The notes under the pieces are model-generated. The model worked only from the letters and a program-made list of their open reading frames with translations. It made no database searches and was not told the origin of the DNA. Below, in pieces: positions 21,628-32,280 of a stretch of 64,000 nt of DNA. Each line of letters opens with the position of its first letter. The stretch's first letter is position 1. The translations under genes and the position numbers were made by a program. The stretch covers positions 105,233,829-105,297,828 of the forward strand of contig OW386292.2 of NCBI GenBank assembly GCA_936432065.2, given 5' to 3'. The stretch is from Rutpela maculata. Lineage: Eukaryota > Arthropoda > Insecta > Coleoptera > Cerambycidae.

Positions 21628-22311
21628 CAATGTATTTTGTTTTAAAACAATAAATGAAATAGACCTCTTTTTGTTTTATTTTTGGAAATAACATAACAAA
21701 CAAAGTATACTTTTAAATATTTATTAAACACCGTTATTATCTAAATCAAACACCTACGATTATCCAAAAACAAATAAATATAAATAAATAACTTAAATGT
21801 TACATAAATAAAAAATAACTGAAAAACTAAATAATCAATAAATAGTTCACCGGAAATACGATTTTAGAAAAAAAATTTTTTTGCACAAAGTTGCAGGTAT
21901 TGGAGGGTAGATTAAGATGTCGAGTACCTGGACACCAGACAGAGGTGGGGCAACCCATATATTCACCAAAATGTCGATTTTTCGGCGTTTTTTAACAAAA
22001 ATCTCTGTGTCCGGGTATTCGATACCTTAATCTATCACCCAATTACTCAAAACCTTGCATAAAAAAATTGCTGTTGTTCTGCTTTTCTAAAATTCGGTCT
22101 TTTTTTCCATATTTCCGGTGGACTAAAATAATATATAACCCCAATTACAATATCTAAGTACTTATTAATGCAGCAGTAGAGCGAGTTGAAGTTAAATTTT
22201 ATAATGCAGAACAAATTCAAAAACAAGTTGTTAAAATGTTTCAAAATTACAAAATTTCAGTTTAGTTAAAAATTATTTGTTTAATAACAGAAATAAGAAA
22301 ATATTCGGTAG
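21628..22311. other. 3' flank of the transposase relic; no gene
   Basis: AATAAA at 21649-21654 could be the old polyadenylation signal of the relic. The rest is AT-rich with an inverted-looking pair near 21890-22130 (TTTTTTTGCACAAAGTTGCAGG and its partner around GCATAAAAAAATTGC). Confidence 0.4.
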
Positions 22312-22324
22312 GCTAATTATATAA
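22312..22324. repeat. Left TSD of SINE copy 2
   Basis: GCTAATTATATAA, identical to 22713-22725. A perfect 13-bp duplication marks LINE-driven retroposition. Confidence 0.85.
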
Positions 22325-22712
22325 TTTATTTTTTTTAACTATTTAACGTCGGCCTATTTCCGCTACCAGGGCCTGTCACCGACGCCAGGAGACGAGCTAC
22401 CCCCAACCTGGAAATTTTGCTGAACCTCTTCCCTTAAGAAGAGTAGGGATCTTTTACTTGCCTAACATTTAATAGACAAGGGACCGCCTGCTTTACATCC
22501 CCTCCGAATGATGGTATATCCACTACGTAATCCTCGTCTGAAATTACGTAACTTCCGAGTATACACTGATATACAGGCCTCTAGAAGGTGGGGCGAGAAC
22601 GCTATATTTCCCAAGATAGGTGGGTCGCCCATCCAAGTACTAACCGCGCTCGACGTTGCTTCAACGGAATATCGACTGATATTCACATTGAAGTCGCCTC
22701 TACGCTCGCTCC
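22325..22712 (-). mobile_element. 5S-rRNA-headed SINE, copy 2
   Basis: A 388-bp copy of the element at 12380-12763. The minus-strand head contains GTTGAAGCAACGTCGAGCGC, GGTTAGTACTTGGATGGGCG, ACC and TCTTGGGAAATA, so all three 5S internal promoter elements are recognisable. The first 45 nucleotides of 5S rRNA are not matched; an unrelated segment of about 45 bp (GGAGCGAGCGTAGAGGCGAC...) precedes the 5S part. The tail on the minus strand is AAAAAAAATAAA. The 13-bp TSD is perfect. This structure is what is called SINE3 in other animals; whether this family is already catalogued is unknown to me. Confidence 0.85.
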
Positions 22713-22806
22713 GCTAATTATATAAAATAACTAAAATATGACAACCATTGGCATTAACAAAGATTTCTCATTAACTTGTAGCCCGACCGCATGAAACGTA
22801 CGTCAT

Positions 22807-23062
22807 CGAATATCCCATTAATTCTTGATGCATTGGAAATAATATATAGCAACAAATATTAAATCATTGGTCTGCCTAAGCATCACCTGGTGGGAGGTCT
22901 TTAATTAAGCTAATTAGCATAACTTGAAGGGGATCTTTAATTAAACTAATTACACGAGCTTAATTAGAGGTCCCCACAAGGATATACTGAGGCATACCAA
23001 CGATTTATAGTGTTTGTTAGTATATACTCTTTCGAATGCATCAAGAATTAATCGGATATTCG
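22807..23062. repeat. 256-bp hairpin MITE
   Basis: Ends CGAATATCCCATTAATTCTT and its partner (AAGAATTAATCGGATATTCG) form an inverted repeat with few mismatches, continuing with lower similarity to the centre near 22930 (GGTATGCC versus GGTCTGCC, TTTAATTAA on each side). No coding content is seen. Confidence 0.75.
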
Positions 23063-23605
23063 GTTATGTGCGCATTGCACATTAATAATTATGAGTTGCG
23101 GCTCTATCTGCAGCTTTTCTTGCACTTCTTACCTGGTCACTAACATGTTGCATGTGGTACATATATTCATCTACAGTTTCAGCTTGTGTTTTATGACTGT
23201 TTAACTGCATTACTTCTGAAATAATAAAGAAATAAGTATTCTTCCACTCGCGTCCCGAATAATTCATTTTTGACTGCAATTCCAAAGAATATCAGATAAC
23301 AACTTTATTGTACTTTTTAAATTGGTTCCTCCAAGTTGAAGTAAAAATGATATTTGTAAACAATTAAAAATAACTACTGTCTGTTCACCAAGCTCTGAGA
23401 CCGCATCGAAACAAACAAAAACATGTGATTATCACATGACCATGATGTAACACCTCCTCATGCAAATATATAGTATAGCTGTGTTCAGTCGTATGCAATT
23501 TTCATAAAAAAGTAATTACATTTATTTTTCAACTTAAATGAATTGATTAATTTCAATTATTAGGAATTGCTAAAGAGGCGATAATTACGTAGAACAGAAT
23601 AGATT
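23063..23605. other. No gene recognised
   Basis: AT-rich. A short minus-strand open frame (about 67 codons near 23082-23285) resembles no family I recognise. Confidence 0.35.
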
Positions 23606-25936
23606 TTATTTACCACAAATCTCGTTACAGGAAAAACATATTATAAATTGTTTATTGTTTAGAAAAATACAAATTCTTGTTGACAAACTTAAAAAAATAA
23701 AATAACAAATAAGTAAATAGATAATAAGTAACATAAAAATTGTATAAAACATGAAGAATACAATACATAGATAAACATTCATATTTCTATAACATTATAA
23801 TATAGATGTTAATATAATTTAAGTTATTAACCGTTGCTGCACATTAATGAAATCACCTAAACTCTCTAAGGAGCTTGTGCGTGATTTTCACAAATAAAGC
23901 AGCAACGTTAACTAGATTATAGTATATGTGGAAAATTTTATATACATGGTAAGAATTAGATAAATACCTACATTTAAAATTTTAATTTTAATTATTATAT
24001 AGTGGTGTGAGAAGGAGGATATTATATTCTTAATTTACTAGTGAGTGGGGTAGGTTTATATATATATAGTTGTAATTATTATAGATATTGAACATTATAC
24101 TACTGGAAAATTACTTTTATTTGTCTGTAGTTTTCATTTAGAAATAGTTTGAGATTTTTTTTTAATTCATGCTTTTTTTTTATGCTTTTTAATTTTGCGG
24201 GTAACATATAGTTTGGGTCCATAATAGAAAATAAATCGCTCGGTATGCATCTTCCGGTATATCGGCACTTGTATGGAAAGATTTGTATTCCAGCGAGTTC
24301 CATAGTTATGGTTTACCACATTTGGTGGTGATTTAAACATGTACAGTAGACATTCATAAGCATACAATTTTCTTACAGTAAACATACCTATTTCGTTATA
24401 CAATAAATCTGTGGGATATCGTTTTTCTTTATTAAATATTATTTTTAGTAAGGAATTCTGGACAATTTCTAAATGTTTTAATGAGTTGTTAAAGAGTCCA
24501 CCCCAGACTGTAATACCATACCTTATAATAGATTCAGCCAAAGCATTGTAAGTAATGATTAGATTTTTTATGTTAATAATGTCTCTTAGTTGGTAGAATT
24601 TGTATATAAGTCTTCTTAGCCTTTTCACAAGATATTCCACATGTACATTCCATCTCAGGTGATGATCCACCATTAGACCAAGATATTTTAAATTATTAAC
24701 TTTGGTTATGTATGAACAATCACACATTTCCACATTTTTGCACTTATCATTATGAATTGTTAATGTATCTTTTGTCCGTTGATCATCAGCTGATATGGTA
24801 AATGTTAAAAATTTTGTTTTACTGGTGTTGAGGCTCAGAAGGCTTACATTTAACCATGAATGTATCCTTTTTAAACTGGTTTCTGCATTAGTATATACTT
24901 CAGTCTTTGAAATACAAGGGCTGTATCATCAGCAATATGCTACAATATTTTCTTCTGGATTCATAATTTCTGTTATATTGTTAATATATATTAAACATAA
25001 TATTGGGCCTAATACTGTGCTCTGGGGAACGCCAGTTGTAATTATTAACGGGTCACTCAATGTTTCATTTATTTTTACTTTTTGCTGCCTGTTCGTCAGG
25101 TAGTCTTTAAATATATCCAATGCAGAACCTCTGACACCAACTTTCTCCAATCTTTTTATTAATATTTCCTGATCAACCGTATCGAATGCTTTGGCTAAAT
25201 CCAAAAATACAGCAAGGCATTTTTTGTTATCATTTAAACCTTTAATAATATTTCCTATTAGCTCCATAGTTGCGTTTTCCGCACTCATATTTTGTCTAAA
25301 TCCAAACTGCTTGTTTGATATTATTTTATTTTTTTCTAGAAAATCGTTTAATCTTGATTTTAGGCACTTTTGAGAGATTTTTGAGAAATTATTAGTAAGG
25401 GAAATTGGGGGATAAGTTGTTAATAATTTATTATTGCCTGCTTTGTACACAGGCGTAACTATCGACTCTTTCCAGGCTAAAGGGATGAGTGAACTGGTAA
25501 AAGACAAATTTATTATATGACATAAAAGTTTAGCGATATTACGATGATATTTTTTAATAAAATCAGCAGACAATCCATCTGGGCCCGGTGCAGAATTGTT
25601 TTTTAATGACGCTATATAGATAATAATTTCATTTTCTGTTACAGGTCTTAAATATAGTGAATCTCTTGTGTCTGGTTTATGTATTTCAGTAACTGGAAGA
25701 AAAAATTATTCAAATTTCAATTTGTTATCAGTTACTACATTGTCACTGGAATCTAATACGTCATTTATTTCAGTTTTTTGTTTTTTGTGTGTGTTTGAGG
25801 CTTCGTTTATTGTTTGCCAATTTTTTTTGTAATTATGTTGTGCAGCCTCAAAATAATTATACGCATGAATGACTTTTGTGAACTGAGCGCATTTGATAAC
25901 AGGACAACACAAATATTTCTTTTGACGCAGTCTCAA
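23606..25936 (-). mobile_element. 5'-truncated LINE (Jockey/CR1-like group)
   Basis: A non-LTR retrotransposon fragment that begins in the endonuclease-RT linker (KVIHAYNYFEAAQHNYKKNW) and runs through the RT to a long AT-rich 3' UTR. The minus strand contains GGTAAATAAAATC near 23606, a plausible 3' end, but tail and TSD are not certain. Its 5' junction lies inside the DUF4806-like frame at about 25936. Confidence 0.75.
24167..25936 (-). pseudogene. LINE ORF2 reverse transcriptase, frameshifted at the YADD box
   Basis: Motifs in order: NNSAPGPDGLSADFIKKYHR, PVYKAGNNKLLTTYPPISLT (RPISL is usual), QFGFRQNMSAENATMELIG, LDLAKAFDTVDQEIL (palm A), TGVPQSTVLGPILCLIYIN (usually GVPQGSVLGP, so a Gly is Thr-shifted/Ser-Thr changed). 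At the YADD box the frame reads VAYC then stop; one extra T near 24936 accounts for it, and ADDTALVF follows in another frame. The thumb/C-terminal region is readable at 24167-24733 (NNLKYLGLMVDHHLRWNVHV, ESIIRYGITVWGG). The palm break and multiple stops between show an inactive copy. Confidence 0.85.
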
Positions 25937-26630
25937 AGCTTGCTGAACAGACTTTTATGTATACTTACAAAATCTTCTGCCATATTTTCTTCTGTCAATA
26001 ACGTCTCCAGGTCCTCCATGCACTCGATGTTTTCTAAAGGTAATGTTACGATTTCTTTAAATTTCATAGAAGTTCTCATTTCATAGAAATATATATTTTC
26101 TACATTTCTGTGTTTCATTTTATTTGATAATTTCATTACCGGATCTGTTAACGTCTCAATTTTTTTACTTTGTTGATGAATTACTAAACTGAGATTTTCC
26201 ATAATTGCTTTTAACTGTTGTATTTGATCATCCGATGCTATATTTACTGTATTTATCTCATCCATATCAGGCTCATCGGCAACTATGTTAAAAACATCAT
26301 CATTCGTCACATCCACAATAATAGATTCAGATTTTGTTAATTCTGTCGATAGAACGTTTCGTTTGGCTACATCTTCTGAATTTTGCCCTGAACAGTACAA
26401 CTCTTTTTGTGAAGATATTGGGCATTGAGCACTTTTAACCGATGGTGGGTCCGAAATATAATCATCTGCATTATCACTGCTTGATCCACTGTCTGATGAG
26501 TCTTCACCTGGTAATAACATAGCCGCAGGTCGACGATGTCTTTTCTTGTTTATAATTACTTTTGGACTTTTCAAATTTTCGATGTCTGTTGAATCTGAAT
26601 CGCTTTTTTTTCAACAGTAGAGATTCTGCC
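25937..26630 (-). pseudogene. DUF4806-like protein exon, interrupted by the LINE
   Basis: A minus-strand open segment of about 215 codons follows a good splice acceptor (TTTTTTTGTTTTAG near 26640). It has a Ser/Asp-rich N-terminal part (GEDSSDSGSSSDNADDYISD), a predicted coiled segment (IQQLKAIMENLSLVIHQQSK) and a C-terminal stretch MKFKEIVTLPLENIECMEDL resembling the start of the DUF4806 domain, found in many insect proteins of unknown role, some mobile-element derived. The domain breaks off exactly where the LINE sequence begins. A run of eight A near 26610 disturbs the frame upstream. The start codon cannot be placed because the protein probably begins in an earlier exon. Confidence 0.45.
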
Positions 26631-26639
26631 TTGTAAGCC

Positions 26640-27863
26640 ACATTGTATGACTCTAAAACAAAAAAAAATACCTACGTTAATACAATAGCAGATACCGTGT
26701 GTGTAGCGGCTCGCTAGGCATAGGTAGTAAGAATTACAACATCGCGTGTGCCAGCTGGCTGAACTGAAATAGCTGAGAGCTGGGATACTCCGCTAACGGA
26801 AGAGTTTACAGCGCTTTGTTGTCATATCTCTCGCGCTACGTGAATGTACATGCCTAATGGACAATTACACGCAAGGTGATATTTATTATTGTAAATCTAA
26901 GACTGACTCAGGAATAGTTTTTCATGCTAAAAAATATGAGAAATACTAACCAAAAGTTTTATCGCAAATGGGATGAAATTTATACGTCTTCCATTTTTTA
27001 TAGGGCTGTTTGTTGCTTTTTATATATTCGGTTGCCTTTTTTTTCTGTCATATTTTACCTAAGAACAAAAGTGAAACAGATAATTTAAATTCGACATAAC
27101 CTCAAACAAAAATAAACATACCTGTCCGTTCCTTACCTAGGAGGTAGGGAGTACACAGGTCATTGTAGTTCCTTCGAAATCGTATACTGCAAATTCTGTA
27201 CTTTCCATTACTTATTATTATTAACTCGTGAAGAATAAATAGGTATAAACATTCAAACATTGGCTAACGACCGCGGGGAGAGCGAAAATATAAATAACAA
27301 ATACACGAAAATAAAAAATATCTACATAAACTGAACGTTCAAACGGACTGCACAACGTACAATGACGACGCACTTCATAAAAATCTGTGCTTTGTAAATC
27401 TTGTTGGAAAACTTCGTCGTAAAACGAATCCTAAAATATCAATGTCAATGTCAAATGTTGCGCTGTGCTGTAAGTCGCGTTGCTCGTTGTCTTCTTTTGT
27501 AATATCTATATAGATATTCTTTATTCAAAATCACGATTCTATATAGATATTGTGTGTAGAAATAATATAGGTACGCTAAATGTAGGACACATGAATTACA
27601 TCTAGTGCATAAAGGCAGGCCTTTAAATAAACCAGATAAAGGTACGATATAGATGTTATACAGATTATATCTGCATAGGTTGAATAAATAATTAGTTATA
27701 AGTTTGATAAATATATTGTCGGTACAGATTAAAATATATAGGCATCTTGATCAATCTTTATCGACGAAAAAAGCCTGTATCGCATGGTTATACGTTATAC
27801 CTATCCAATGGAAGTCCTGTATGGACAATTGTGTGCATTGTGGACGGCCATAGGACATCCATT
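26640..27863. other. No gene recognised; possible 5' flank of the DUF4806-like exon
   Basis: AT-rich. ATCTATATAGATAT, a perfect palindrome, occurs near 27505 and in shortened form near 27540. No convincing exon was found. Confidence 0.35.
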
Positions 27864-28372
27864 GATTAGAAAATATTATTTAGGTATTAAGCAGATCACA
27901 ACTTACAAACTTTTTATTCAATATGAAATTGCCTACTTTCTGTATATTGGTGCCTCAATCTCTGGTCTCGCTTATATACTAGTTAGGTAAACACTTTAAA
28001 ACACTCGTTATTGGAGAACCAGTCAAAACAATTACTTTTCTAGCTAATACTGAAGAAGTATTGAATTACATAATAAGATTCCTAGCATAATACTTAAATC
28101 ATTTATTTAAATTAACTTAACGATTTAAGTATTTTCAATTTTTTTTGCTTTAAAATACTAGAAATCCTATTTTGTAATTCAAATCTTTGTCAGTATTAGC
28201 TAGACGGGTAGTTGTTTTGATTGGTCCTCCTATAATGAGTGTTTTAAAGTATTTTAGTACATTAGCCTGACCAGATTGATGCACCAATATATAGAAAGTA
28301 GATAATTTCATTTTAAATTAAAAAAGTGTGTAAGTTGTAATTTACTTAATACCTAAATAATATTTTCTAATC
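27864..28372. mobile_element. 509-bp hairpin MITE, family shared with 59845-59984
   Basis: Arms of roughly 235 bp pair around a centre near 28120. The ends are GATTAGAAAATATTATTTAG and its reverse complement; internal paired blocks include CTTTAAAACACTC/GAGTGTTTTAAAG and TAGCTAATACTGA/TCAGTATTAGCTA. The terminal 50 bp match the terminal 50 bp of the much shorter element at 59845-59984. No coding capacity is present. Confidence 0.85.
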
Positions 28373-28420
28373 ATATGATGAAAGCAAATAAATAAAAAAT
28401 AATTGTAAGACATATCTATT

Positions 28421-28804
28421 CTGCCGTCCTAAGCCAAAAAGACGTATCTCAAGTTTTGGCCGAAATGCATATTTTTATACCTTAGGATAGCTGGAGCTAT
28501 TTTCTATATATTTCCATAGCGAAATAAACGTATTTCAATCGTTAAGTATTTTTAAAGTGCTAACAAAGTTTGACGTATCTAAAAAAATAAGTCAATTAGA
28601 CGTATCTCATTGTAAAAAAAAACTAGTAACCTAATTAATATGAATTCATAACTACACCACTATTAACCTCTACATTAGTACAACTACAAAAAAAAAATAT
28701 TAGTAAATATTTGAAAATATTGACGCGATTTCGAAAATTCAAAACATGCCTATATCTCAAAACAGTGAAACCTTGAGATACGTCTTTTTGGCTTAGGAGG
28801 GCAG
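28421..28804. mobile_element. 384-bp MITE with 33-bp terminal repeats
   Basis: Terminal inverted repeats: CTGCCGTCCTAAGCCAAAAA (continuing GACGTATCTCAAG) at the left, and its reverse complement with one change at the right. TATT flanks both ends (28417-28420 and 28805-28808), a likely TSD. GACGTATCT recurs inside at about 28571 and 28599. No transposase is present. Confidence 0.8.
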
Positions 28805-28808
28805 TATT

Positions 28809-29160
28809 GCTATTAGATAACCGAGTAAATCGACAGCACTTTCTCATGACTCTGGTGTCCTCAGCATTCAAAGTTACAGCCTAGATAGTTCCCTTGTGGC
28901 TTCTACTGAGGCAAAACTGAACCTAAGTGATATTTCTTAACTGCATATTATCTTGTCCGTATATCAAAATCTGAACTGCTCTCATAACCTAGCAAACATT
29001 ACAAGTTTTAGCAAGGAATTATATATAATCATGATTAATTGTACAATTTAACGCAAAATTAATACTCAATCATTTTAGAATACTTACTTCAAAGAAATAA
29101 TTAAGTGTCTAATGAGATAATAATATAAGAGAACGTTTACTAGAAGAAAACCAGTAAAAC
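28809..29160. other. No gene recognised
   Basis: AT-rich spacer between a MITE and the 3' end of a LINE. Confidence 0.4.
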
Positions 29161-30600
29161 ATTTAATTTTATTTATTTATTTATTTATTTTAATTACGCT
29201 CACCCAACAGGTTTAGCCCAATTACAGGGGAGCACCTAAACACTACAACATGTTTATGTACAGATATAATAGATGTAAATATTATAATTCAATAATAATG
29301 TATACCAAAATAAAAATACAAACTGATAACACAGAAAGACAAATATATACAATAAAAACAAAACAATTTATAACACCTCTGACAGAATATTTTTTAAAGC
29401 AGTTCGTTTCACAGAGAAAATATCACAGTTAGTTTGTATTTTGTTGTAAGAATTACACATTTTAAAAAGAGGAGAGTTAAGATGGTTGTTTGTATTGGCC
29501 AATTCGGGTAAGTAAAAGGTATAAGAATTTCTTGTACAGTGAGAAGGGATATTAAAAGATATTAAAGATAAAAATTCTGAGTCATCAACATTCGCATGAA
29601 GTAATTTATGTAGATACATTATATAATTGATGTTCCGCCTTTTTTCTAGTGACTGAAAGTTATATTTTTGTAGTAGTTGAGCCATGGGTATATCCTGATC
29701 ATAGACACCCGTGTCTTTGTAATTCACGTACCTTAAAAATTTGTTTTGTACTCTTTCTATAGTGTTTATATGACATTGGTAATGTGGGCTCCATATAATG
29801 GAGGCATACTCTAATAAACTTCTAACATACGACACATATAAAGTTCGTATACAATTAATATTTGTAAATTGCCTAGGACTGCGAACTATGAAACCATACA
29901 TCTTGGTTGCCTTTTTTGATATATCTAATACGTGGTTGTTAAAGGTAATGCCCGAGTCAAATGTCACCCCCAAGTCTCGCACCTCTCCAACTCGTTCCAA
30001 TAATGTTTTGTTTATATTATAATCAAATACCAATGGTGATTTTTTCCTCGTATAGGTCATAATACTACATTTTTGTATATTAAATAGTAGTTTGTTCTTA
30101 ACAGACCAATTATAGATATTATCCAGATCTGTTTGTAAATTAAGGCAATCGGTAATAGATTCAATGTTTGTGTATATTTTTAAATCGTCTGCAAATAATA
30201 AATATCGAGTGGTTTTTATTTCTTTTGTCAAACTGTTAATAAACATTAAGAACAATAAAGGTCCGAGATTGGAACCCTGCGGCACCCCGGAAACAGCAAC
30301 AAATGGCTCTGATACAATACCTCTAACAACAACCCGCTGTAACCGATTGTTTAGGTAAGACGTCATAAAATTAATCAAGTTAGGGTGAAAACCGTAATCA
30401 CTGTGCAACCTGTTCAGCAGGATACTGTGCGAGACAGAATCAAAAGCCTTAGCAAAATCCGTATAAACTATGTCCACCTGGCATCGCTTATTTAGTGAGT
30501 CGGATATAAACTGAGTGACATTGCTTAAATTACTTACTGTCGATTTATGTTTCATGAATCCATGCTGATGTATAGATATCGTTAATGCATATTAATATTA
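29161..30600 (-). mobile_element. 5'-truncated LINE with (TAAA)n tail
   Basis: The minus-strand 3' end is a microsatellite-like run of about five AAATA/TAAA units at 29167-29195, common for Jockey/CR1-type LINEs. The copy starts inside the RT (HQHGFMKHKSTV) near 30590, so it is 5'-truncated, but what remains is an open frame. Confidence 0.8.
29368..30590 (-). CDS. LINE reverse transcriptase, C-terminal part (about 400 aa, open)
   Basis: The frame contains QHGFMKHKSTVSNL, palm A VDIVYTDFAKAFDSVSH, VSGVPQGSNLGPLLFLMFIN and the catalytic box YLLFADDLKIY with both aspartates. The thumb follows (EVRDLGVTFDSGITFNNHV) and the C-terminal ALLEYAS-like block RSLLEYASIIWSPHY. It is uninterrupted to the stop at 29368, so this is a recent or well-preserved fragment. 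The endonuclease and the RT fingers are missing because of 5' truncation, so the protein is not functional as it stands. The ATG at 30555 is internal, not a real start. Sequence style fits the Jockey/CR1 group; the exact clade is uncertain. Confidence 0.85.
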
Positions 30601-31639
30601 TTAATATATTAATATTGTTCAACAATTTAATCAAACTGTTCATCGTTTTTATTGTTATGTTTCTTGTTTTTAAATACACTTCTCTCTTTAGTACGACGCA
30701 AATAACATTTTTTTCGCCTTCCTCCACATGACATTCTTGTCCGTCTTGAAATTGCACCTCTTGGTAGTTCCTGAAATATAAATTATAATATAAAGTGTGT
30801 TCTTGTATTGTGTCTCCGATATTCAAATAATTTGCAATGATTAATATACTGCCAGCAAAAATAATCGCACAACTGTCAAATCGTTATGGGTTCTCAGGAA
30901 GAACTGAACATATATGTACTGCTACCTACCCAAAAGTACTGTATGTGACATCAGAAAATATATTTATCTTGTTTATCGAGTGATTACTTTTGCTGTCACA
31001 GATACATACATAAGAACCTTAAATATACCAGCATTTTTGTGCGTACCAAAATTTATTATAGTTTATGTTCAGTTTATGCGTTAACTTAACTGGTCAATAT
31101 TATTCAACTAATTTTTTCTAGAGCAACCAATGCTATTGTGTGAAATGCCTCATTATTCGTGGAAAATAAGTAAAACTTACCATCACCGATTTGTGTAAAA
31201 ATGTCTTGTTTTACATCTTAGTGATTAATTATCTGGCTGAAAAATTTTATTTGCTTAGGAAGCTGTGAAATTCTTTGCATTTCTTCCTCAGAGTCATTGA
31301 TGTCACATGAAGAATGTCCTTTTTTTTGTGTCTCAGTTTTCTGATTTTGTCTTCTTCATCATTGTTTAGGTCACTGGAATACTCAGTAATTATTGTTTTC
31401 TTTCCCGATTCGAAATATTTATCTAAACAATAAAATAACAAGGGGGGGGTAACCGAATTTTGCAAAAATTTCGCAAACTGCTTTTTAAAAATTTTGTAGG
31501 GGTCGTTAGAGGAGTGCTTCTCTAGGTGTTATTTCTCATATTTTCTATGGGTCCCATGCGCCACAGACGAGAAAAAAAATATTGAAATTTCTAGGTCCGC
31601 CTTTGCCTGCACTTATACAAAATTTCTTCAATAATGAAA
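30601..31639. other. No gene recognised
   Basis: Short open frames only. GGGGGGG at 31442-31448 and AT-rich sequence. Confidence 0.35.
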
Positions 31640-32280
31640 CGTCCGAGATTTGGTTAAATTTTCAAATTAAATGCAAGATTAGATAATATCTTTTTGCCTC
31701 TTATTATTAAATACGATTTGACTAAACTTACAGAGGCAGGTGAAATAAATAAAGATTGGTTCATTTGTCATGTTTCAATGTTTTACAGAAATTGTTTAGA
31801 TTACTTGACTCTGTGGTTTGCTGAAGTTTTAAAAATGAATTGCTTGGACTGGACAGTACTCAGTAAAAATATAGAATGGGATGCAGTTCAGACATCGCTT
31901 ACTTTTATTTCAGAACACTTTAGCAATAACATTATTGACGAAAATGCGTTATTTGATGAGATAAGTTTTCTTAAAAATTATGTTTGTGACTGGGGAAAAA
32001 GAAGAAATCGCTGTGGATTTAAAATGGGTGGAATTATTTAATCATTTCAAGCAACAGCATATTCCATTTGCTCAATTATTACACTTTGCTGAGTTTGCCC
32101 CTTGTTTGCCAGGTTCAAATGCCTCAGTAGAACAAATGTTTTCAATAATCAATCATATATGGAGCAATGAAAAATCACGAATAAAATTAGAAACACTTAA
32201 AGCCTACTTGTGCGCATCAATACGGGAAGTTCTTGCGAGGATTTTCTTTCCAAAATTAAATACAATAAAGATTTACTGAA
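31640..32280 (+). pseudogene. hAT-family transposase, C-terminal fragment
   Basis: The second half encodes the hAT C-terminal dimerisation region: VDLKWVELFNHFKQQHIPFA, LLHFAEFAPCLPGSNASVEQ and MFSIINHIWSNEKSRIKLET. In this superfamily it holds the conserved Trp of the catalytic domain's end and mediates oligomerisation. A frameshift near 31985 separates it from an upstream stretch (31694-31985, DYLTLWFAEVLKMNCLDW). Neither the N-terminal zinc finger nor the catalytic aspartates are present in the window, so only the 3' end of the gene survives. It ends at TGA 32277-32279, exactly where the duplicated segment begins. Confidence 0.7.

Noticed and set aside
22620..22700. 5S rRNA gene
   Set aside because: Only the internal promoter half matches; the first 45 nucleotides and the 3' end are not 5S-like, and the copy has SINE structure with a TSD.
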